The position numbers and the translations under genes are program-made. The notes beneath the pieces are model-generated. The model ran no database searches, was not told the origin of the DNA, and worked only from the letters and a program-made list of their open reading frames with translations. DNA of 64,000 nucleotides from Marivivens sp. (GTDB taxonomy: Bacteria; Pseudomonadota; Alphaproteobacteria; Rhodobacterales; Rhodobacteraceae). The stretch lies in NCBI GenBank assembly GCA_024642115.1, contig JAHEBU010000004.1:1-64000 (forward strand), read 5' to 3'. Every line of letters starts with the position of its first letter. Positions within the stretch are counted from its first letter, which is position 1. Of this stretch, positions 17,501-27,647 are shown piece by piece.

Positions 17501-20500
17501 GACCGTGTTGACCGACTGCGACCAGTCGAGGATCAGCGTGTCGATCCCGTCTCCCCCAAAGGCGTACATGTCGCGGGTGCCGTTCGGGCCGAATTCCAGC
17601 ACGTCGTTGCCCGTGCCGCCGTAGCTGACATCGTAGGTGCCGCCGTTCTGGATCAGGTGGTCGTTGCCATCGCCGCCATATAGCGTGTTGGTCTTGCCGT
17701 TCCCGGAAATTGTGTTGTCGCGGTCGTTGCCGATGATGTTCAGATCGCTGACATCATCGCCGATCGTCAGATCCTCGACAAAGGCGGCCTGAACGCGCAT
17801 GTCCACTGTCAGCGTGCCGGTGTGGCCGATGTAGGGGCGGGGCAACGAACTGCTGGCGACGAGGACGCTGTCGTGGCCGCCTGTTTCGGTTTCGACGATG
17901 CGGTCGCCGAGTTGGTCAATGATGTAAAGGTCGTCGCCGTCCCCACCGATCAGCGTGTCCGCCCCGGCAAGCCCATTGAGCGTATTGTTGGACGCCGTGC
18001 CGGTAATGGTATTGTTCAGCCCGTTGCCGGTGCCACTGACGGCACTCCCGGTCAGTGTTAGGTCCTCGACGCCGGTAATGAACTCCAGCGAATAGGACAG
18101 GTCAGCATAGATGAGGTCGTGGCCGCCGACGAGCGTGTCCTCTTCGATGACCACGTCTGCAAGGCTGTCGACAAAATAGATGTCATCGTCACGGCCGCCG
18201 TCCATCGTGTCGGCCCCGAAGCCGCCATACAGAGTGTCGTTGCCGGTGCCACCAAACAGGGTGTCGTCGCCACCACGTCCGGTCAGCGTATCATCGCCGC
18301 CCAGACCCAGCAGATAGTCATTATCGGCATCCGTCCCGATCAGCCTGTCGTCATGAATCGACCCTTCGACCTGTTCGATGCCGAAGTAGGCGTCGCCCTC
18401 TGCATCGCCCCCCTGCTGGAGCGCGAGGTTGAGGTCGATCACCACACCGGCCGCCGAATGGGCATAGCTCACACGGTCGCGGGTGCTGTCCCCGCCGACA
18501 ATGGTGTCGGCTCCGCCTCGTCCTTCGAGGGTATCCGCGCCGTCGCCGCCGATCAGCACCTGGTCAAATTCGTTGCCGATCAGGGTCAGACCGCCAGTAA
18601 GGGCTGGATCGACCGCCAGAGTTTCGACTTCGACCCCGGCGGCCAGGGTGTAATCGACCGAGGCGTAAACGATATCTGTGCCTTCGCCGACAGATTCGAT
18701 GACCCGGTCTGCCGACTGATCGACGTAGTAGATATCGTTGCCGATGCCGCCGGTCGCCGTGTCGACCCCGGTGCCGCCGTCAAGGATATCGTCGCCGTCT
18801 TCGCCATAAAGCTGGTCAGACCCGCCGCCACCCAAAAGCGTGTCGGCACCGTCGCCGCCATAAATCGTGTCAGTATCGGCCCCGCCGTCCAGGTAGTCGT
18901 CGCCGATTTCGCCATAAAGCTGGTCGTCGCCGTCGCCGCCCAGAACAGTGTCGGCCCCGTCGCCGCCATAGACTGTGTCACCCTCAGCCCCGCCGTCCAG
19001 ATGATCGTCGCCGTCTTGGCCATAGAGCGTGTCGGCGCCGCCCAGCCCGAACAGGCTGTTATCCAGATCAGTGCCCCGAAGCGTGTTCGCCCCGTCGTGG
19101 CCTGTCCCGCTGACCGCAGCTCCCGTGAGGGTCAGGTCCTCGATTTGCGACAGAACTGTTGTGTTCAGAGAGAAATCCACCGAAGCGAGCACGATGTCAT
19201 GCCCGCCGTCATTGCCGGGACGGATTTCGCCGAACAGGTTTTCGGACACCACGTCGCCCGCGTCGTCGACAATGTAGGTGTCGTCGCCTTCGGCGCCCAC
19301 CATCACATCGGCCCCGGCAAGGCCGGACAGGGTGTCGTTGCCCGCGCCGCCCAGCAGGATATCCTCGCCCGTGCCGCCGAACAGCGTGTCGTCGCCCAGC
19401 CCGCCGATCAGGAACATGCCGGTGTTGTCGGCCGTCAGCGTGTCGTTGTAGTTGGAGCCTTGGATGACTTCGATAGATGCCAGCAGATCGCCTTCGGCCT
19501 CGCCACCCGTATTGACGTTGGTCAGAAGATTGACCTGAACGGCCTCGCCGGATGTGGAATACAGGGCGATGTCGTGTCCGTCTCCGCCGATCAGAATGTC
19601 AGCCCCCAGACCCCCCGACAGGACGTCGTCGTCGTCCCCGCCATAGAGGGTATCGTTGCCGCCGCCACCGAACAGGACGTCGTCGCCAGCTTCGCCGTTC
19701 AGGGTGTCCGAGCCTGCGCCCCCGCTGAGAAGGTCGTTTCCAACGCCACCGGACAAAGAACTGTCGATGGTCAGCGAGGGGTCCAGAACGATTTCGTCGT
19801 CCCCGTCGCCGCCGTGGGCCAGAACAAACGTGACATCGGTATAGTGTTCGACATAGCCGAGGAAGCTGACCTCGATCCCCCCGGGGGCCGCGCGCACTTC
19901 GACTGTTTCGTCGCCGTCTGTGGTGTCATAAATCTGCCGAAGTATGGCAAAGTCGCCGATGTTGAGCGTGACAATTCCTGCGGCGTCCGTTGCTAACCCC
20001 CGATAGGGCAGGTCGGGTACTTGAGTATCTGCCGCCTCGAACGAAAATTCGCCTACCGTCAACCGGGGCGAGGTCAGCCGGAACAGATCGGTGTTGAGAA
20101 GCGCCACGCGCGCCCAGATCGACAGGCCCGCAGTGATCGACCCGCTGGTGTCGAAGATAGAGAACGGATTGGCCGTCAGGGCGGCCAGAAACTCGTCGAA
20201 ATAGAGCCGGCCCGGGACGCTGCCCAGATCGTCGTTGAGGTCGAAGTTGATCGTCCCCTGAATATCGCCGCCACCATACAGGCTGGCGATGAGCAGATCG
20301 AGCCCGACCGACAGTGCGACGGACGCCTCGACCGTCACCTCGGCGCCGGGGCCGTCCACGATAAAGAAGCCGTCGAATACCGACAGAGGATTGCCGGGAT
20401 CGCCCAACAGGCCGCGGGTGTCGAACCCGAATGCCAGATCAAAGCTGATCCCGATGCCGCCGCCGATGGCGACGTTGATCCCCGGAAAGATCGGAAAGGC

Positions 20501-22003
20501 GATCAACGTTGGATTGTTCATGGCCAGTTCGACCGTCGGAAGGTCAACGCTTACCAAATCGGCATTGCCCCCCAGAAGTAGGGCAATCACCTGCGCAGGA
20601 TCGGTCAGGATCGGAAAGTTGACGACCGTGCCATCCACCATGTTCTGGAAAATCTGTTGCGGCGACAGACCTCTTGGTCCGTCGCTGATGTCCCACCCGC
20701 CCGAATTCAGCGTGTTGATGACGTTGTCCAAGGCCTCCGACCCGGCGTCGAATATGGCGCGGGCATTGGCAAGGTCGCTGGTCGACAGGCGGACATCGAA
20801 TTCGGACCCGATCAGGAAATTGCCAAAACTGTAGTTGGCACCGCCAAGGTTCGTGTCGGTAAAGTAGTCCGCCCAGTCCAGAATGTCCTGCGTCGCATCC
20901 AGGAACGTCTGGAGTGGCCCGGTATTCACCCCCGCCAGCGTAACAAGGTCCAGAAGGGTGATCTTGCCGTCGTGGTTGAGGTCAAGCCGGGTTTGCCAGT
21001 CGTCAAGCACCTTGAGCGCAGAGATATCGGCGTTGATGACATCGAGGACCTTTTGGATCGGCCCAAGGATCGGTTCGATCTGGGCAAAGATCGGCTGCAC
21101 GAAATCTTCGATGAAACTGCCAAGGTCGATGTGCACATCGTTGTAGGCGATGGTGGGGACGTCGCCAAAGGTGGCGTTGGTGTCGGTGGGGTCGATCACC
21201 GCGTCGGCAAAATCCCAGCCGACCAACAGCGACATGCCCACCGCAGGCAGCACCGCCGTGCCAAGATCGGCCTCGAGCCCGAGGTCGATCGTCGCCGTCC
21301 CGGTCAGTGTCGCGTCCATCAGGTCGGACGTCAGTTCGCTTAGCCGCAGAAACCCGTCATTGTTGGCGTCCAGCAGGCTGACGTCGATATGTCCGGCAAA
21401 CCCGGTGCCGCCGTCCGTCACATTGTAGTTGATGGGACCCAGAGTCCCGTCCTGTGACAAGGACAGCCCATCGACAGTCAGGTCGATGCTGATTTCCCGG
21501 CTGCCCGAGGTGTCCACATAAAACCCGGCCAGATCGACCCCGAATGTCACATCAATGCCAAAGGTGGCGTCAACCTGCGCGGTCCCCGAAAGACCAAGGT
21601 GCATCCCGTCAAGGCCAAGCGACGGGTCGATGTTGGACGTGAAGCTTTGCAGCCGTGACTGCTGAAGCGTCAGGGTGACCGTGCCATCCTCGGCCACGTT
21701 GACAGCCACGAGTCCGCCATTCAGCCCGGATGCGGTCAGCGCGTCGTCGATCGCGTTTTCGACCTTGGCCGCCGTGTAGTCGAGCGCCACCGACAGATCT
21801 GCAAACCCCGCGGCAATGGCTGTCCGCAGCGTCGCGATTGTTGCCAGCGCACCACCGGCGCCGGACCCGGCCAGAATGTTTGTCCCCAGAATGGGCAGGT
21901 CTTCTGCATAGACCTGAGCGTTCAGGCTGTTGGTGTAAGCAGACAGCGCCGCGTCAATCCCGGACTCCAGCGATTGCAGAGTTGCGGCGGTCATGTTCGT
22001 CAT
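14528..22003 (-). CDS. Giant RTX (hemolysin-type Ca-binding) protein, 2,491 aa
   Basis: Probably a surface or secreted calcium-binding protein exported by a type I system. Residues 1-730 are non-repetitive, without a Sec signal, and contain two EF-hand-like loops, [13 protein letters not shown] (from about 212) and [13 protein letters not shown] (from about 341). From about 735 to 2140 lie dozens of RTX nonapeptides ([20 protein letters not shown] type) that bind calcium when folded outside the cell. Within this block are four copies of a roughly 185-residue unit beginning [11 protein letters not shown]. The last 295 residues hold six 48-residue repeats. No ABC/HlyD secretion genes are in the window. 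The start at 22003 ([10 protein letters not shown]) could also be the ATG nine bases later. No enzyme domain is recognised. Confidence 0.85.
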   Translation of the reverse strand: MTNMTAATLQSLESGIDAALSAYTNSLNAQVYAEDLPILGTNILAGSGAGGALATIATLRTAIAAGFADLSVALDYTAAKVENAIDDALTASGLNGGLVAVNVAEDGTVTLTLQQSRLQSFTSNIDPSLGLDGMHLGLSGTAQVDATFGIDVTFGVDLAGFYVDTSGSREISIDLTVDGLSLSQDGTLGPINYNVTDGGTGFAGHIDVSLLDANNDGFLRLSELTSDLMDATLTGTATIDLGLEADLGTAVLPAVGMSLLVGWDFADAVIDPTDTNATFGDVPTIAYNDVHIDLGSFIEDFVQPIFAQIEPILGPIQKVLDVINADISALKVLDDWQTRLDLNHDGKITLLDLVTLAGVNTGPLQTFLDATQDILDWADYFTDTNLGGANYSFGNFLIGSEFDVRLSTSDLANARAIFDAGSEALDNVINTLNSGGWDISDGPRGLSPQQIFQNMVDGTVVNFPILTDPAQVIALLLGGNADLVSVDLPTVELAMNNPTLIAFPIFPGINVAIGGGIGISFDLAFGFDTRGLLGDPGNPLSVFDGFFIVDGPGAEVTVEASVALSVGLDLLIASLYGGGDIQGTINFDLNDDLGSVPGRLYFDEFLAALTANPFSIFDTSGSITAGLSIWARVALLNTDLFRLTSPRLTVGEFSFEAADTQVPDLPYRGLATDAAGIVTLNIGDFAILRQIYDTTDGDETVEVRAAPGGIEVSFLGYVEHYTDVTFVLAHGGDGDDEIVLDPSLTIDSSLSGGVGNDLLSGGAGSDTLNGEAGDDVLFGGGGNDTLYGGDDDDVLSGGLGADILIGGDGHDIALYSTSGEAVQVNLLTNVNTGGEAEGDLLASIEVIQGSNYNDTLTADNTGMFLIGGLGDDTLFGGTGEDILLGGAGNDTLSGLAGADVMVGAEGDDTYIVDDAGDVVSENLFGEIRPGNDGGHDIVLASVDFSLNTTVLSQIEDLTLTGAAVSGTGHDGANTLRGTDLDNSLFGLGGADTLYGQDGDDHLDGGAEGDTVYGGDGADTVLGGDGDDQLYGEIGDDYLDGGADTDTIYGGDGADTLLGGGGSDQLYGEDGDDILDGGTGVDTATGGIGNDIYYVDQSADRVIESVGEGTDIVYASVDYTLAAGVEVETLAVDPALTGGLTLIGNEFDQVLIGGDGADTLEGRGGADTIVGGDSTRDRVSYAHSAAGVVIDLNLALQQGGDAEGDAYFGIEQVEGSIHDDRLIGTDADNDYLLGLGGDDTLTGRGGDDTLFGGTGNDTLYGGFGADTMDGGRDDDIYFVDSLADVVIEEDTLVGGHDLIYADLSYSLEFITGVEDLTLTGSAVSGTGNGLNNTITGTASNNTLNGLAGADTLIGGDGDDLYIIDQLGDRIVETETGGHDSVLVASSSLPRPYIGHTGTLTVDMRVQAAFVEDLTIGDDVSDLNIIGNDRDNTISGNGKTNTLYGGDGNDHLIQNGGTYDVSYGGTGNDVLEFGPNGTRDMYAFGGDGIDTLILDWSQSVNTVGYYGSYYYTYLGPNGTGTAMNFSGIEIWDITTGSGNDELRGGALNDRLIAGAGNDYLYSGGGGGTLYAGDGADTVVASLTDAAGNVSDLDFRLVLSETQTGPVVTNAGTAFEIAWEGIERILLTGGTGDHYIDLRGVVASYSTVITGGGDDFFAIDYNTLNDNTFIGGAGTDTLILDWSQSVNTVGYYGSYYYTYLGPNGTGTAMNFSGIEIWDITTGSGNDELRGGALNDRLIAGAGDDYLYSGGGGGTLYAGAGADTVVASLTDAAGNVSDLDFRLVLSETQAGPVVTNAGTAFEIAWEGIERILLTSGSGNDLFDLRGVAAGASSINGGAGDDVFAIDTLSITNNTFLGGTGTDTLILDWSQSARNVTYNNGSYYYTFLGPNGTGTAMNFSGIEIWDITTGSGNDELRGGALNDRLIAGAGDDYLYSGGGGGTLYAGAGADTVVASLTDAAGNVSDLDFRLVLSETQAGPVVTNAGTAFEIAWEGIERILLTSGSGNDLFDLRGVAAGASSINGGAGDDVFAIDTLSITNNTFLGGTGTDTLILDWSQSVRNVTYHNGSYYYTYLGPNGTGTAMYFSGIEIWDITTGSGNDELRGGALNDRLSGGAGNDALYGGDGDDSLTGGAGNDTLSGGLGQDEAIFVARYEDYLVTNQGTGAFSIEAHRLVDPGIDQLTGIETLRFLDGVLVGGVFTSTLTLVSYSDTAGTAGWDTRTDSFDPQGQLALRSFVFDDGRESDIAYSEGQRSWTLMTDAADRYGWDTIETLNDSSGVIVFQQQIFDDGRLDQTAFVDGIRSVRTLTDVDDVAAWTSQTTLFDSTGTITNRAVIFDDGRHSDVTYSDGSVSMVVQTDTADAYGWASRTTLFDPSGQITSRDELYDSGKRVQTSFVDGHRTEVLSSDLSDVFVWTTIHDEYDASGVLAHRETLYDNGLFRDVIFVDGVTSQIEVTDTQNIYAWTSYLDDFDALGQRISRTTMFDDGREVTILFTPDF
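14531..15416 (-). repeat. Six tandem 48-residue repeats at RTX C-terminus
   Basis: Six consecutive units share the pattern T-D-x-x-D-x-Y-G-W, then F-D-x-x-G-x-I, then I-F-D-D-G-R and F-V-D-G. Examples are [22 protein letters not shown] and [11 protein letters not shown]. The DNA copies are well diverged, so this array is old, unlike the central duplication. Confidence 0.8.
15844..16372. repeat. Near-identical 558-bp-offset tandem repeat, copy A
   Basis: By eye this stretch matches 16402-16930 base for base, at an offset of 558 bp, inside the RTX reading frame. Older copies of the same unit follow at offsets of 555 bp (landmark ccgactgcg at 15844, 16402, 16957 and 17512). Confidence 0.85.
16402..16930. 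repeat. Near-identical 558-bp-offset tandem repeat, copy B
   Basis: Partner of 15844-16372. Divergence begins just after 16930, where the copy reads atagg-tgtaatag instead of gaagg-tgtagtaa. The unit encodes about 186 residues, a multiple of three bases, so copy number can change without breaking the frame. Confidence 0.85.
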
Positions 22004-22256
22004 GAGAAAAATCCAACGTGAGAGGTGAGTTCAGGTTCTGTCAGGCACAGCGGAGGAAATCGCGACAGGGTCGTCATTGTTGCCAGACCGGGGCGGTGTG
22101 CGGAAACAGCAGGGATCGACCGCTGCCCGGAATCGCCTGTTTTTCGGCACCCGTGTTCAAAAGAGCCGGGGCTGGCAGGGGGGGACAGACTGATTTCCGC
22201 GACAAACTCACACACCGAGTTGATTGATTTCGATAATGTTAGCAAAATGACCTCAG

Positions 22257-22283
22257 AAACGGGGGGGTGTATGCCCCCCGTTT
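22257..22283. repeat. Perfect 10-bp inverted repeat in RTX/kinase intergenic region
   Basis: AAACGGGGGG (22257-22266) pairs with CCCCCCGTTT (22274-22283) around a 7-nt centre. It lies in the 363-bp gap between the divergent RTX and histidine kinase genes. There is no T-run on either side (G7 follows on the plus strand), so it is not an obvious terminator; an operator or leader hairpin is possible. The rest of the gap shows no gene. Confidence 0.6.
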
Positions 22284-22366
22284 GGGGGGGATGACGTCGT
22301 CTGACCGGGTCTGTGGGTTACAGGCAAAGTCCGGAAAGGCGACATGGTTTTGATTGAGAGACTGGC

Positions 22367-24538
22367 GTGAACCGATACCTTGCTCCGGGGCCGATCCTTG
22401 TTGGCCTGATCGCCATTGCTTTGACGATCGCCGTGTCCTGCGTGAAAATCGCGGTGGATCAGCCGTGGCTGGGGATCAGCCTTGGCCTGAACGACACTGG
22501 TATCGTGATCCTGTCATCTGCGGATCATGGTCCGATGGCCGGCACAGACGGGGCCGCGCTGGTCGCGGTTGGCCGGACCGGACAGCCGCCGTTACCGCTG
22601 ATCGCCCAAGACATCATTGCCGAACCGGACACCTTGGGCGACGGCGCCCTGATGCGACAGTTCTTTGACCGGCAAGGCGAGGTCTATTCGGCCCTGACAT
22701 CCGGGACCACCAACCTCGTGATCCGGCAAAACGGAGCCGAGGAGACCCGGATCGTTGCCCCGCTTGCACATCGCCCGCTGGGGTCGCTGCCTTGGCAGTT
22801 CTGGACCCAGATCTTTGTCGGACTGGTCGGATTGGGGGTAGGGGCCTGGGTGGTCACGCTGCGCCAGCAGGATCTGGGCGCATGGATGCTGCTGCTGGCT
22901 GGGGTGGGGCTTGCCTGTGCCGCGCAATCGGCCGCGCTTTACAGCAGCAGAGAGCTTGCCCTTGAGCCGCACATCCTGCGGTGGGCCAGTTGGGTAAACG
23001 GTATCGCCACTCTCACGTTCGGCATCGGCATGGTCACGCTGTTTCTTGTCTATCCCAAGCGGTTGGTTCAGGGACGCCTGTTGTGGGGGCCCGCGACTGT
23101 CATTCTGGTCATGATCGGGGTCGTGTCGTTCCTGAACTGGCCCGATAACGTCCCGATGCTTCAGCCTTTCGTGGCGGTCGTCATGGCGGGCTTGTTGCTG
23201 GCAATCGCAGCGCAGGTCCGGGTCAACCGGCGCGATCCGGTGGCGCGGGCGATGATCGGCTGGCTTGGCCTTTCGGTGGCACTGGGGGCCGGGGGCTTTG
23301 TGCTGACTGTCATTGTGCCGATCCTGCTGGGCTTTGGCCCGGCGGTGGAACAAGGGACCGCATTCCTGTTCTTTCTGATCATCTATGTCGGCGTGGCCCT
23401 GGGGGTGTCGCGCTACCGGCTGTTCGATTTGGCGGACTGGTCCTACGGCATCCTTTACTATGTCGGCGGTGTGGCATTGCTGCTGGGCTGTGACGCGGTG
23501 CTGGTCTATGGCCTCTCGCTCGACAAACTGCCGGCGCTCAGCATCGCCTTTGCCGTGGTTGGCCTGACCTATCTGCCGATGCGCAACCGGATCGCGGACC
23601 GGCTGCGCCCCGGCAGCACCCAGCCAACCGATGTGATTTTTCAGCAGATTACCCGGATAATCAGCATCGCGGACAAAACCGAACAGCTGAACCAGATACA
23701 GGCCCTGTGGGAGGATCTTTATCGCCCCCTGTCGATCCGCCGACTGCCCCCACCCGAGTCAACTGCGTCAGGGGTGTCTGAACTGGCTGATGGCGGGCTT
23801 GCCCTGCTGGTGCCGGGCGCAGCCGATCTGCCATCACTGCGGTTGGACTATGCAGCACGGGGGGGGCGGCTGTTTTCGTCGCGGGACCTGCGACAGGCGA
23901 GAATGATCAGTCACCTGCTCAACGATGCATTGACCCGTCAGCGCGCCTATGTCGGTGCCGTCCATGCCGAACGCACCCGCATCAACCGCGACATGCATGA
24001 TAATATCGGTATCCTGCTGCTGAGCGCGCTGCACAGCAAGGAAACCGACCGGAAAAACTCGCTGATCCGGCAGACTCTGACAGACCTGCGCGACATCGTG
24101 TCCAATCCGGCGCAAGGGGCGCAGGCGCTGACTGATCTGATCGCCGATCTACGTGCCGAAGTCTCGGAGGTTCTGGAGGCGGCAGATATCGGTCTTGACT
24201 GGCAAGGGGGGGGTCGGGATGACATCGCCGTTCCGGGACAGACCGCGCTCAAGCTCAAGTCGCTCTTGCGTGAGAGTACCAGCAATATCGTCCGCCATTC
24301 AGGCGCGAGCAAGGTGACGATCACCTGCACCTGCGACAATGGCCGGATCGCCGCGACGATCAGCGACAACGGACAGGGATTTGACCCTGCATCGGCCAGA
24401 ATGGGCAATGGTCTGACCAACCTGCGTCAAAGACTGGCCCAGATCGGCGACGACATTCTTGTCCAGTCTTCGGCATCTGGAACCGTGGTGTCGGCAAATA
24501 TCAGTGTTGATCCATTGCCTGCGAGGGCCGCCGAATGA
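22367..24538 (+). CDS. Membrane sensor histidine kinase, HisKA_3 (NarX/DesK-type)
   Basis: 723 residues. One N-terminal membrane segment (ILVGLIAIALTIAVSCV) precedes an extracytoplasmic region of about 110 residues, then roughly seven further membrane helices (about 145-400), a cytoplasmic linker, and the kinase core. The phospho-acceptor is His544 in RINRDMHDNIG; the HATPase part shows ESTSNIVRHSGASKV (N box) and ISDNGQGFDP (G box). The GTG at 22367 is the start that retains the first helix. The response regulator overlaps its end by four bases. Signal unknown. Its position divergent from the RTX gene makes control of that gene a reasonable guess, not shown. Confidence 0.88.
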   Translation: MNRYLAPGPILVGLIAIALTIAVSCVKIAVDQPWLGISLGLNDTGIVILSSADHGPMAGTDGAALVAVGRTGQPPLPLIAQDIIAEPDTLGDGALMRQFFDRQGEVYSALTSGTTNLVIRQNGAEETRIVAPLAHRPLGSLPWQFWTQIFVGLVGLGVGAWVVTLRQQDLGAWMLLLAGVGLACAAQSAALYSSRELALEPHILRWASWVNGIATLTFGIGMVTLFLVYPKRLVQGRLLWGPATVILVMIGVVSFLNWPDNVPMLQPFVAVVMAGLLLAIAAQVRVNRRDPVARAMIGWLGLSVALGAGGFVLTVIVPILLGFGPAVEQGTAFLFFLIIYVGVALGVSRYRLFDLADWSYGILYYVGGVALLLGCDAVLVYGLSLDKLPALSIAFAVVGLTYLPMRNRIADRLRPGSTQPTDVIFQQITRIISIADKTEQLNQIQALWEDLYRPLSIRRLPPPESTASGVSELADGGLALLVPGAADLPSLRLDYAARGGRLFSSRDLRQARMISHLLNDALTRQRAYVGAVHAERTRINRDMHDNIGILLLSALHSKETDRKNSLIRQTLTDLRDIVSNPAQGAQALTDLIADLRAEVSEVLEAADIGLDWQGGGRDDIAVPGQTALKLKSLLRESTSNIVRHSGASKVTITCTCDNGRIAATISDNGQGFDPASARMGNGLTNLRQRLAQIGDDILVQSSASGTVVSANISVDPLPARAAE

Positions 24539-25176
24539 GGCGGGTCCTGATTGTCGAGGATATCCTGGAGGCGCGTCAGTGGCTGTCGGATCTGGTCATG
24601 GACGCGTTCCCCCAAGCGTCGCTTCGGACTGCGACAACTCTGCGGTCTGCGATGGAGCGGATCGAAGATCCGTTTGATCTGGCGATGATCGACCTGGGTC
24701 TCCCCGATGGGTCGGGACTGACGGTGGTCCGACGACTGCGCGAGGTCAGCCCATCGACGATCTGTGTCGTCACCACCGTGCTGGGCGATGACGCGACGAT
24801 TGTCGCGGCGCTGTCGGCAGGCGCACATGGCTATATCCTGAAAGAGACGAATTACGATGTTCTGAGGCGTCAGTTGCTGCAACTGTCCACCGGGATGCCT
24901 GTCCTGTCGCCAGCGATTGCCCGGCGCATCATGGAGCATTTCCGGCATACCGGCCCATCGGCTGTCCCCGAGGGCCAACTGACCCAGCGTGAAATTCAGG
25001 TGTTGGGGCTGATCGGGCGGGGATTGCGAAACGCCGAAGTCGGCACCGAACTGGGCATCGCGGCCACGACGGTCGCAGGCTATATCAAGACGATTTACCG
25101 CAAGCTGGGGATCGGGTCGCGGGCCGAAGCCGCGTGGCATGCCACCCGGATGGGGCTGAGCACCCGAAGCGACTGA
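24535..25176 (+). CDS. NarL/LuxR-family response regulator
   Basis: 213 residues: receiver domain with acidic pocket (VEDI), phospho-acceptor Asp53 in AMIDLGLPDGSG, and Lys in GYILKETN, followed by a LuxR-type HTH (LTQREIQVLGLIGRGLRNAEVGTELGIAATTVAGYIKTIYRKLG). Its ATG overlaps the kinase stop, so the two form a cognate pair. Targets are unknown; the divergent RTX gene and the operon itself are the closest candidates. Confidence 0.92.
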   Translation: MRRVLIVEDILEARQWLSDLVMDAFPQASLRTATTLRSAMERIEDPFDLAMIDLGLPDGSGLTVVRRLREVSPSTICVVTTVLGDDATIVAALSAGAHGYILKETNYDVLRRQLLQLSTGMPVLSPAIARRIMEHFRHTGPSAVPEGQLTQREIQVLGLIGRGLRNAEVGTELGIAATTVAGYIKTIYRKLGIGSRAEAAWHATRMGLSTRSD

Positions 25177-25253
25177 CGCCAAACCCTCTGCCGTCCGGAC
25201 AATCCCCTGCCGCCGCCATGCCGACGGCACCAGAGACCCTGACCAGCGGACCG

Positions 25254-25748
25254 TCAGAACGGGATGTCATCGTCCATGTCGGACCGACCGCCGCCACCCG
25301 AGGACGAGGGGCCGCTGTCGTATCCGCCCGACGATCCGCCCCCGTAGCCGCCGCCCTGATCCCCGCCGTAGCTGCCACCGCCGCCGCCGCCCTCGCCCCC
25401 GCGACCGCCGACCAGCGTCAGCGTGCCCGAGTAGGGGCGCAGCACTATTTCCGTCGTATACTTGTCCTGCCCGGACTGGTCCTGCCATTTCCGGGTCTCA
25501 AGCTGACCCTCGATATACACCATCGAGCCCTTTTTGAGGTATTGTTCGGCAATCTTGCCCAGCGGTTCGTTGAAAATGGCGACCGAGTGCCATTCGGTCC
25601 GCTCTTTGCGTTCGCCCGTGTTGCGGTCTTTCCAGGTGTCTGACGTGGCGATGCGCAGGTTCACCACCTTGCCGCCGTTCTGAAACGTCCGCACCTCGGG
25701 GTCGCGCCCCAGATTGCCCAGAATGATCACCTTGTTGACGCCGGCCAT
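25254..25748 (-). CDS. ssb: Single-stranded DNA-binding protein
   Basis: 164 residues. The OB fold ([50 protein letters not shown]) is followed by a Gly/Tyr/Ser-rich linker and the acidic tip DDDIPF that docks partner proteins in replication and repair. Full length. No GTTC-N7-GTTC SOS box is seen in the short upstream region. Confidence 0.97.
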   Translation of the reverse strand: MAGVNKVIILGNLGRDPEVRTFQNGGKVVNLRIATSDTWKDRNTGERKERTEWHSVAIFNEPLGKIAEQYLKKGSMVYIEGQLETRKWQDQSGQDKYTTEIVLRPYSGTLTLVGGRGGEGGGGGGSYGGDQGGGYGGGSSGGYDSGPSSSGGGGRSDMDDDIPF

Positions 25749-25939
25749 ATCGCTGTCTCCCGTCGAATCCGTCTTTGGTTTGTTCTGTTACATCACCCGG
25801 ACTTGGTTAATGAAAGCAGAATATGCCCTCTGCTCGCAACGGCGGGGGATCGCCTGCGGAGAAGATGCCGCAGATGATCCGGCTAGGCGCGATGGGCCAC
25901 CTGAAGTAGTTTGGTTGGGCCGTCCTGATCGAGTGTGTC

Positions 25940-26494
25940 ATGCCCAGCCGTCATTCTGTTTCGCCCGCCGACCTAGCCCTCATCATCCTGATCGTCATCC
26001 AGTTCGTCTGCGCCACATTCTTTGTCTTTGATGCGATCAACGATTTCGCCAATCTTGGTATTCGGGCGACGCTGGATCTGCACCAGATCGTCGAATTCGT
26101 GGCAGTTGCCGCCATGCTGGTCGCCGTCGTGGTCGAAGCGCGGGCGCTGCGCCGGATGCGCAGCCAGACCGACGAGGCCGAAAAGGGGATCCGCGTCGCC
26201 TCGGGCGCCTTGCATGACAAGATGGAGGCGTATTTCCGTGACTGGCGTCTCACCCCGGCCGAGGCCGATGTCGCCCTGTTCACGATCAAGGGATGCGACA
26301 TTGCCGAGATTGCCCAGATCCGGGGCAGCGCCGAGGGAACGATCAAGGCCCACTTGAACGGCATCTATCGCAAGGCGGGCGTCACTGGCCGCAGCGCCCT
26401 TATCAGTCTGTTGATCGACGACCTGATGGGCCATCCGCTGGTCAGGAACGGCAACCTTGCGCAACCCCAGCCCACGCAGGTCCGCGCAAGTTAG
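25940..26494 (+). CDS. Membrane-tethered LuxR-type transcription regulator
   Basis: 184 residues with two predicted membrane helices at the N-terminus (LALIILIVIQFVCATFFVF and EFVAVAAMLVAVVVEARAL), a short coiled-coil (RRMRSQTDEAEKGIRVASGALHDKMEAYF), and a C-terminal LuxR HTH (LTPAEADVALFTIKGCDIAEIAQIRGSAEGTIKAHLNGIYRKAGV). There is no receiver or ligand domain, so the membrane part may be the sensor. Start at ATG 25940. Target unknown; a lytic transglycosylase gene follows 29 nt downstream and may be in the same transcript. Confidence 0.8.
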   Translation: MPSRHSVSPADLALIILIVIQFVCATFFVFDAINDFANLGIRATLDLHQIVEFVAVAAMLVAVVVEARALRRMRSQTDEAEKGIRVASGALHDKMEAYFRDWRLTPAEADVALFTIKGCDIAEIAQIRGSAEGTIKAHLNGIYRKAGVTGRSALISLLIDDLMGHPLVRNGNLAQPQPTQVRAS

Positions 26495-26523
26495 ACTGGA
26501 AAATCCGGCGTGACTGACATATC

Positions 26524-27147
26524 GTGCGGCCAATGGAACGGGACGGGATGTGGGGTATGCGGACAACAGGTGTGACCGCCGCAATCGTGGCGTGTGTCTG
26601 TGCCAGTGTCACGGCCACGTCATGTGTCGCTGACACGGGGGGCGCGTCCAGCCGCGCCAGCCTGTTTCGATCACAGCTTGCCGTTCTGGATGGCCGTGCT
26701 GCCCAGCAATATGGAAATTCCATCCGGCTCCAGCCGCCTCGCGCCGAAATTGCGCCGATCAGCCCCAGCTATAACGGGCGCTATAGCGGTCCATATCTGG
26801 CGGTGGCCCGTGATGCGGCGCGGCGCCACGGGGTGCCAGAGGATCTGTTTTTGCGCCTTGTTCAGCAGGAAAGCGGGTGGAACCCGTCGGCCGTGTCGCC
26901 CAAGGGGGCGATGGGGCTGGCCCAGTTGATGCCGCAAACTGCCCGCAGGCTGGGTGTGGATCCCGCTGACCCGGCCGACAACCTCGAGGGTGGTGCTCGC
27001 TACCTGCGCCAGCAATACGATTCGTTCGGAACATGGCAACTGGCGCTGGCTGCATATAACGCCGGCCCGCAGGCGGTTCAGCAGCACGGCGGAATTCCGC
27101 CCTATGCCGAAACCCGCAACTACGTCCGCGTCATCTGGGGCAACTAG
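26524..27147 (+). CDS. Lytic transglycosylase, SLT (Slt70 goose-lysozyme-like) domain
   Basis: Cleaves peptidoglycan glycan strands to 1,6-anhydro ends. A signal-like N-terminus ([23 protein letters not shown]) is followed by the SLT domain: catalytic Glu in [34 protein letters not shown], then [14 protein letters not shown] and [12 protein letters not shown]. The start is uncertain: GTG 26524, ATG 26533, 26548 or 26557 are all in frame, and a later one gives the most usual signal peptide. About 200 residues, a minimal soluble or lipid-linked member of the family. Confidence 0.88.
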   Translation: MRPMERDGMWGMRTTGVTAAIVACVCASVTATSCVADTGGASSRASLFRSQLAVLDGRAAQQYGNSIRLQPPRAEIAPISPSYNGRYSGPYLAVARDAARRHGVPEDLFLRLVQQESGWNPSAVSPKGAMGLAQLMPQTARRLGVDPADPADNLEGGARYLRQQYDSFGTWQLALAAYNAGPQAVQQHGGIPPYAETRNYVRVIWGN

Positions 27148-27197
27148 GGTGTGGCGCAGATGCGCCGCGATTGCTGTTGGTCTGTCCTGCGGGCTGA

Positions 27198-27644
27198 GTG
27201 GCCAAAGTGGTCAAGCCCAAGCCAATTTTGTCCTTTTCCATCGTGCTGTCGGACGACACCATCCTGAGCGTCGATGAACCCAAACCAGCGTGTCGGATTG
27301 GCGCCGAACGGATCGACCTTGTGCTGCACATTGCCGCCCCCCAGGGTCTGTCCTCGATCGTCATGACGCCCGATCCGATGACCGACCTGCCGGTCTGGCA
27401 ACTGACGCACTTTGGCATCGGTGACGAAGGGTTCCTCAGACTCAGTTCGCAGGCAGGAGACAGCCGGATTGATTATGATCCGCCACGCCGGGCGCGGGAC
27501 CTGACGCTGGTAACCTTCGTCATGCCAGGGCCGGGGCGGGCAACGGGGGCTGTGAGATATGTTTTCGACATAGGTGATTCCACCGGGGCAAGCGTGCGGA
27601 TCGGTACCCTATCGCTGGGCCGCACGCCGTCCGATTGCCCCTGA
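27198..27644 (+). CDS. Hypothetical protein, apparently frameshifted near N-terminus
   Basis: The open frame gives 148 residues (IVLSDDTILSVDEPKPAC..., ending SDCP) with no recognised domain. Starting at the GTG at 27149, right after the transglycosylase stop, another frame encodes a good Sec signal, MWRRCAAIAVGLSCGLSGQ then SGQAQA, and runs into this one only if a single base is skipped around 27230-27245, where there are T runs. The real gene is therefore probably 27149-27644, either disrupted or mis-sequenced by one base. Taken as read, translation would start at GTG 27198 and the protein would be cytoplasmic. Confidence 0.55.
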   Translation: MAKVVKPKPILSFSIVLSDDTILSVDEPKPACRIGAERIDLVLHIAAPQGLSSIVMTPDPMTDLPVWQLTHFGIGDEGFLRLSSQAGDSRIDYDPPRRARDLTLVTFVMPGPGRATGAVRYVFDIGDSTGASVRIGTLSLGRTPSDCP

Positions 27645-27647
27645 TCG

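Noticed and set aside
15600-19800. CRISPR-like regular repeats
   Set aside because: The repeats are protein-coding RTX nonapeptides (27-bp steps) and 555-558-bp units within one open frame; there are no unique spacers.
18119-19996. 625-codon plus-strand frame inside the RTX region
   Set aside because: Antisense shadow of the RTX repeats; its own repetitive look mirrors the nonapeptide DNA.
22257-22290. Rho-independent terminator for an unseen transcript
   Set aside because: The stem is followed by G residues on the plus strand and CTGAGG on the minus strand, not by T residues.
14528-25176. Type I secretion genes for the RTX protein
   Set aside because: No ABC exporter, HlyD-type adaptor or TolC homologue is found near it; the only ABC genes in the window are for peptide uptake.
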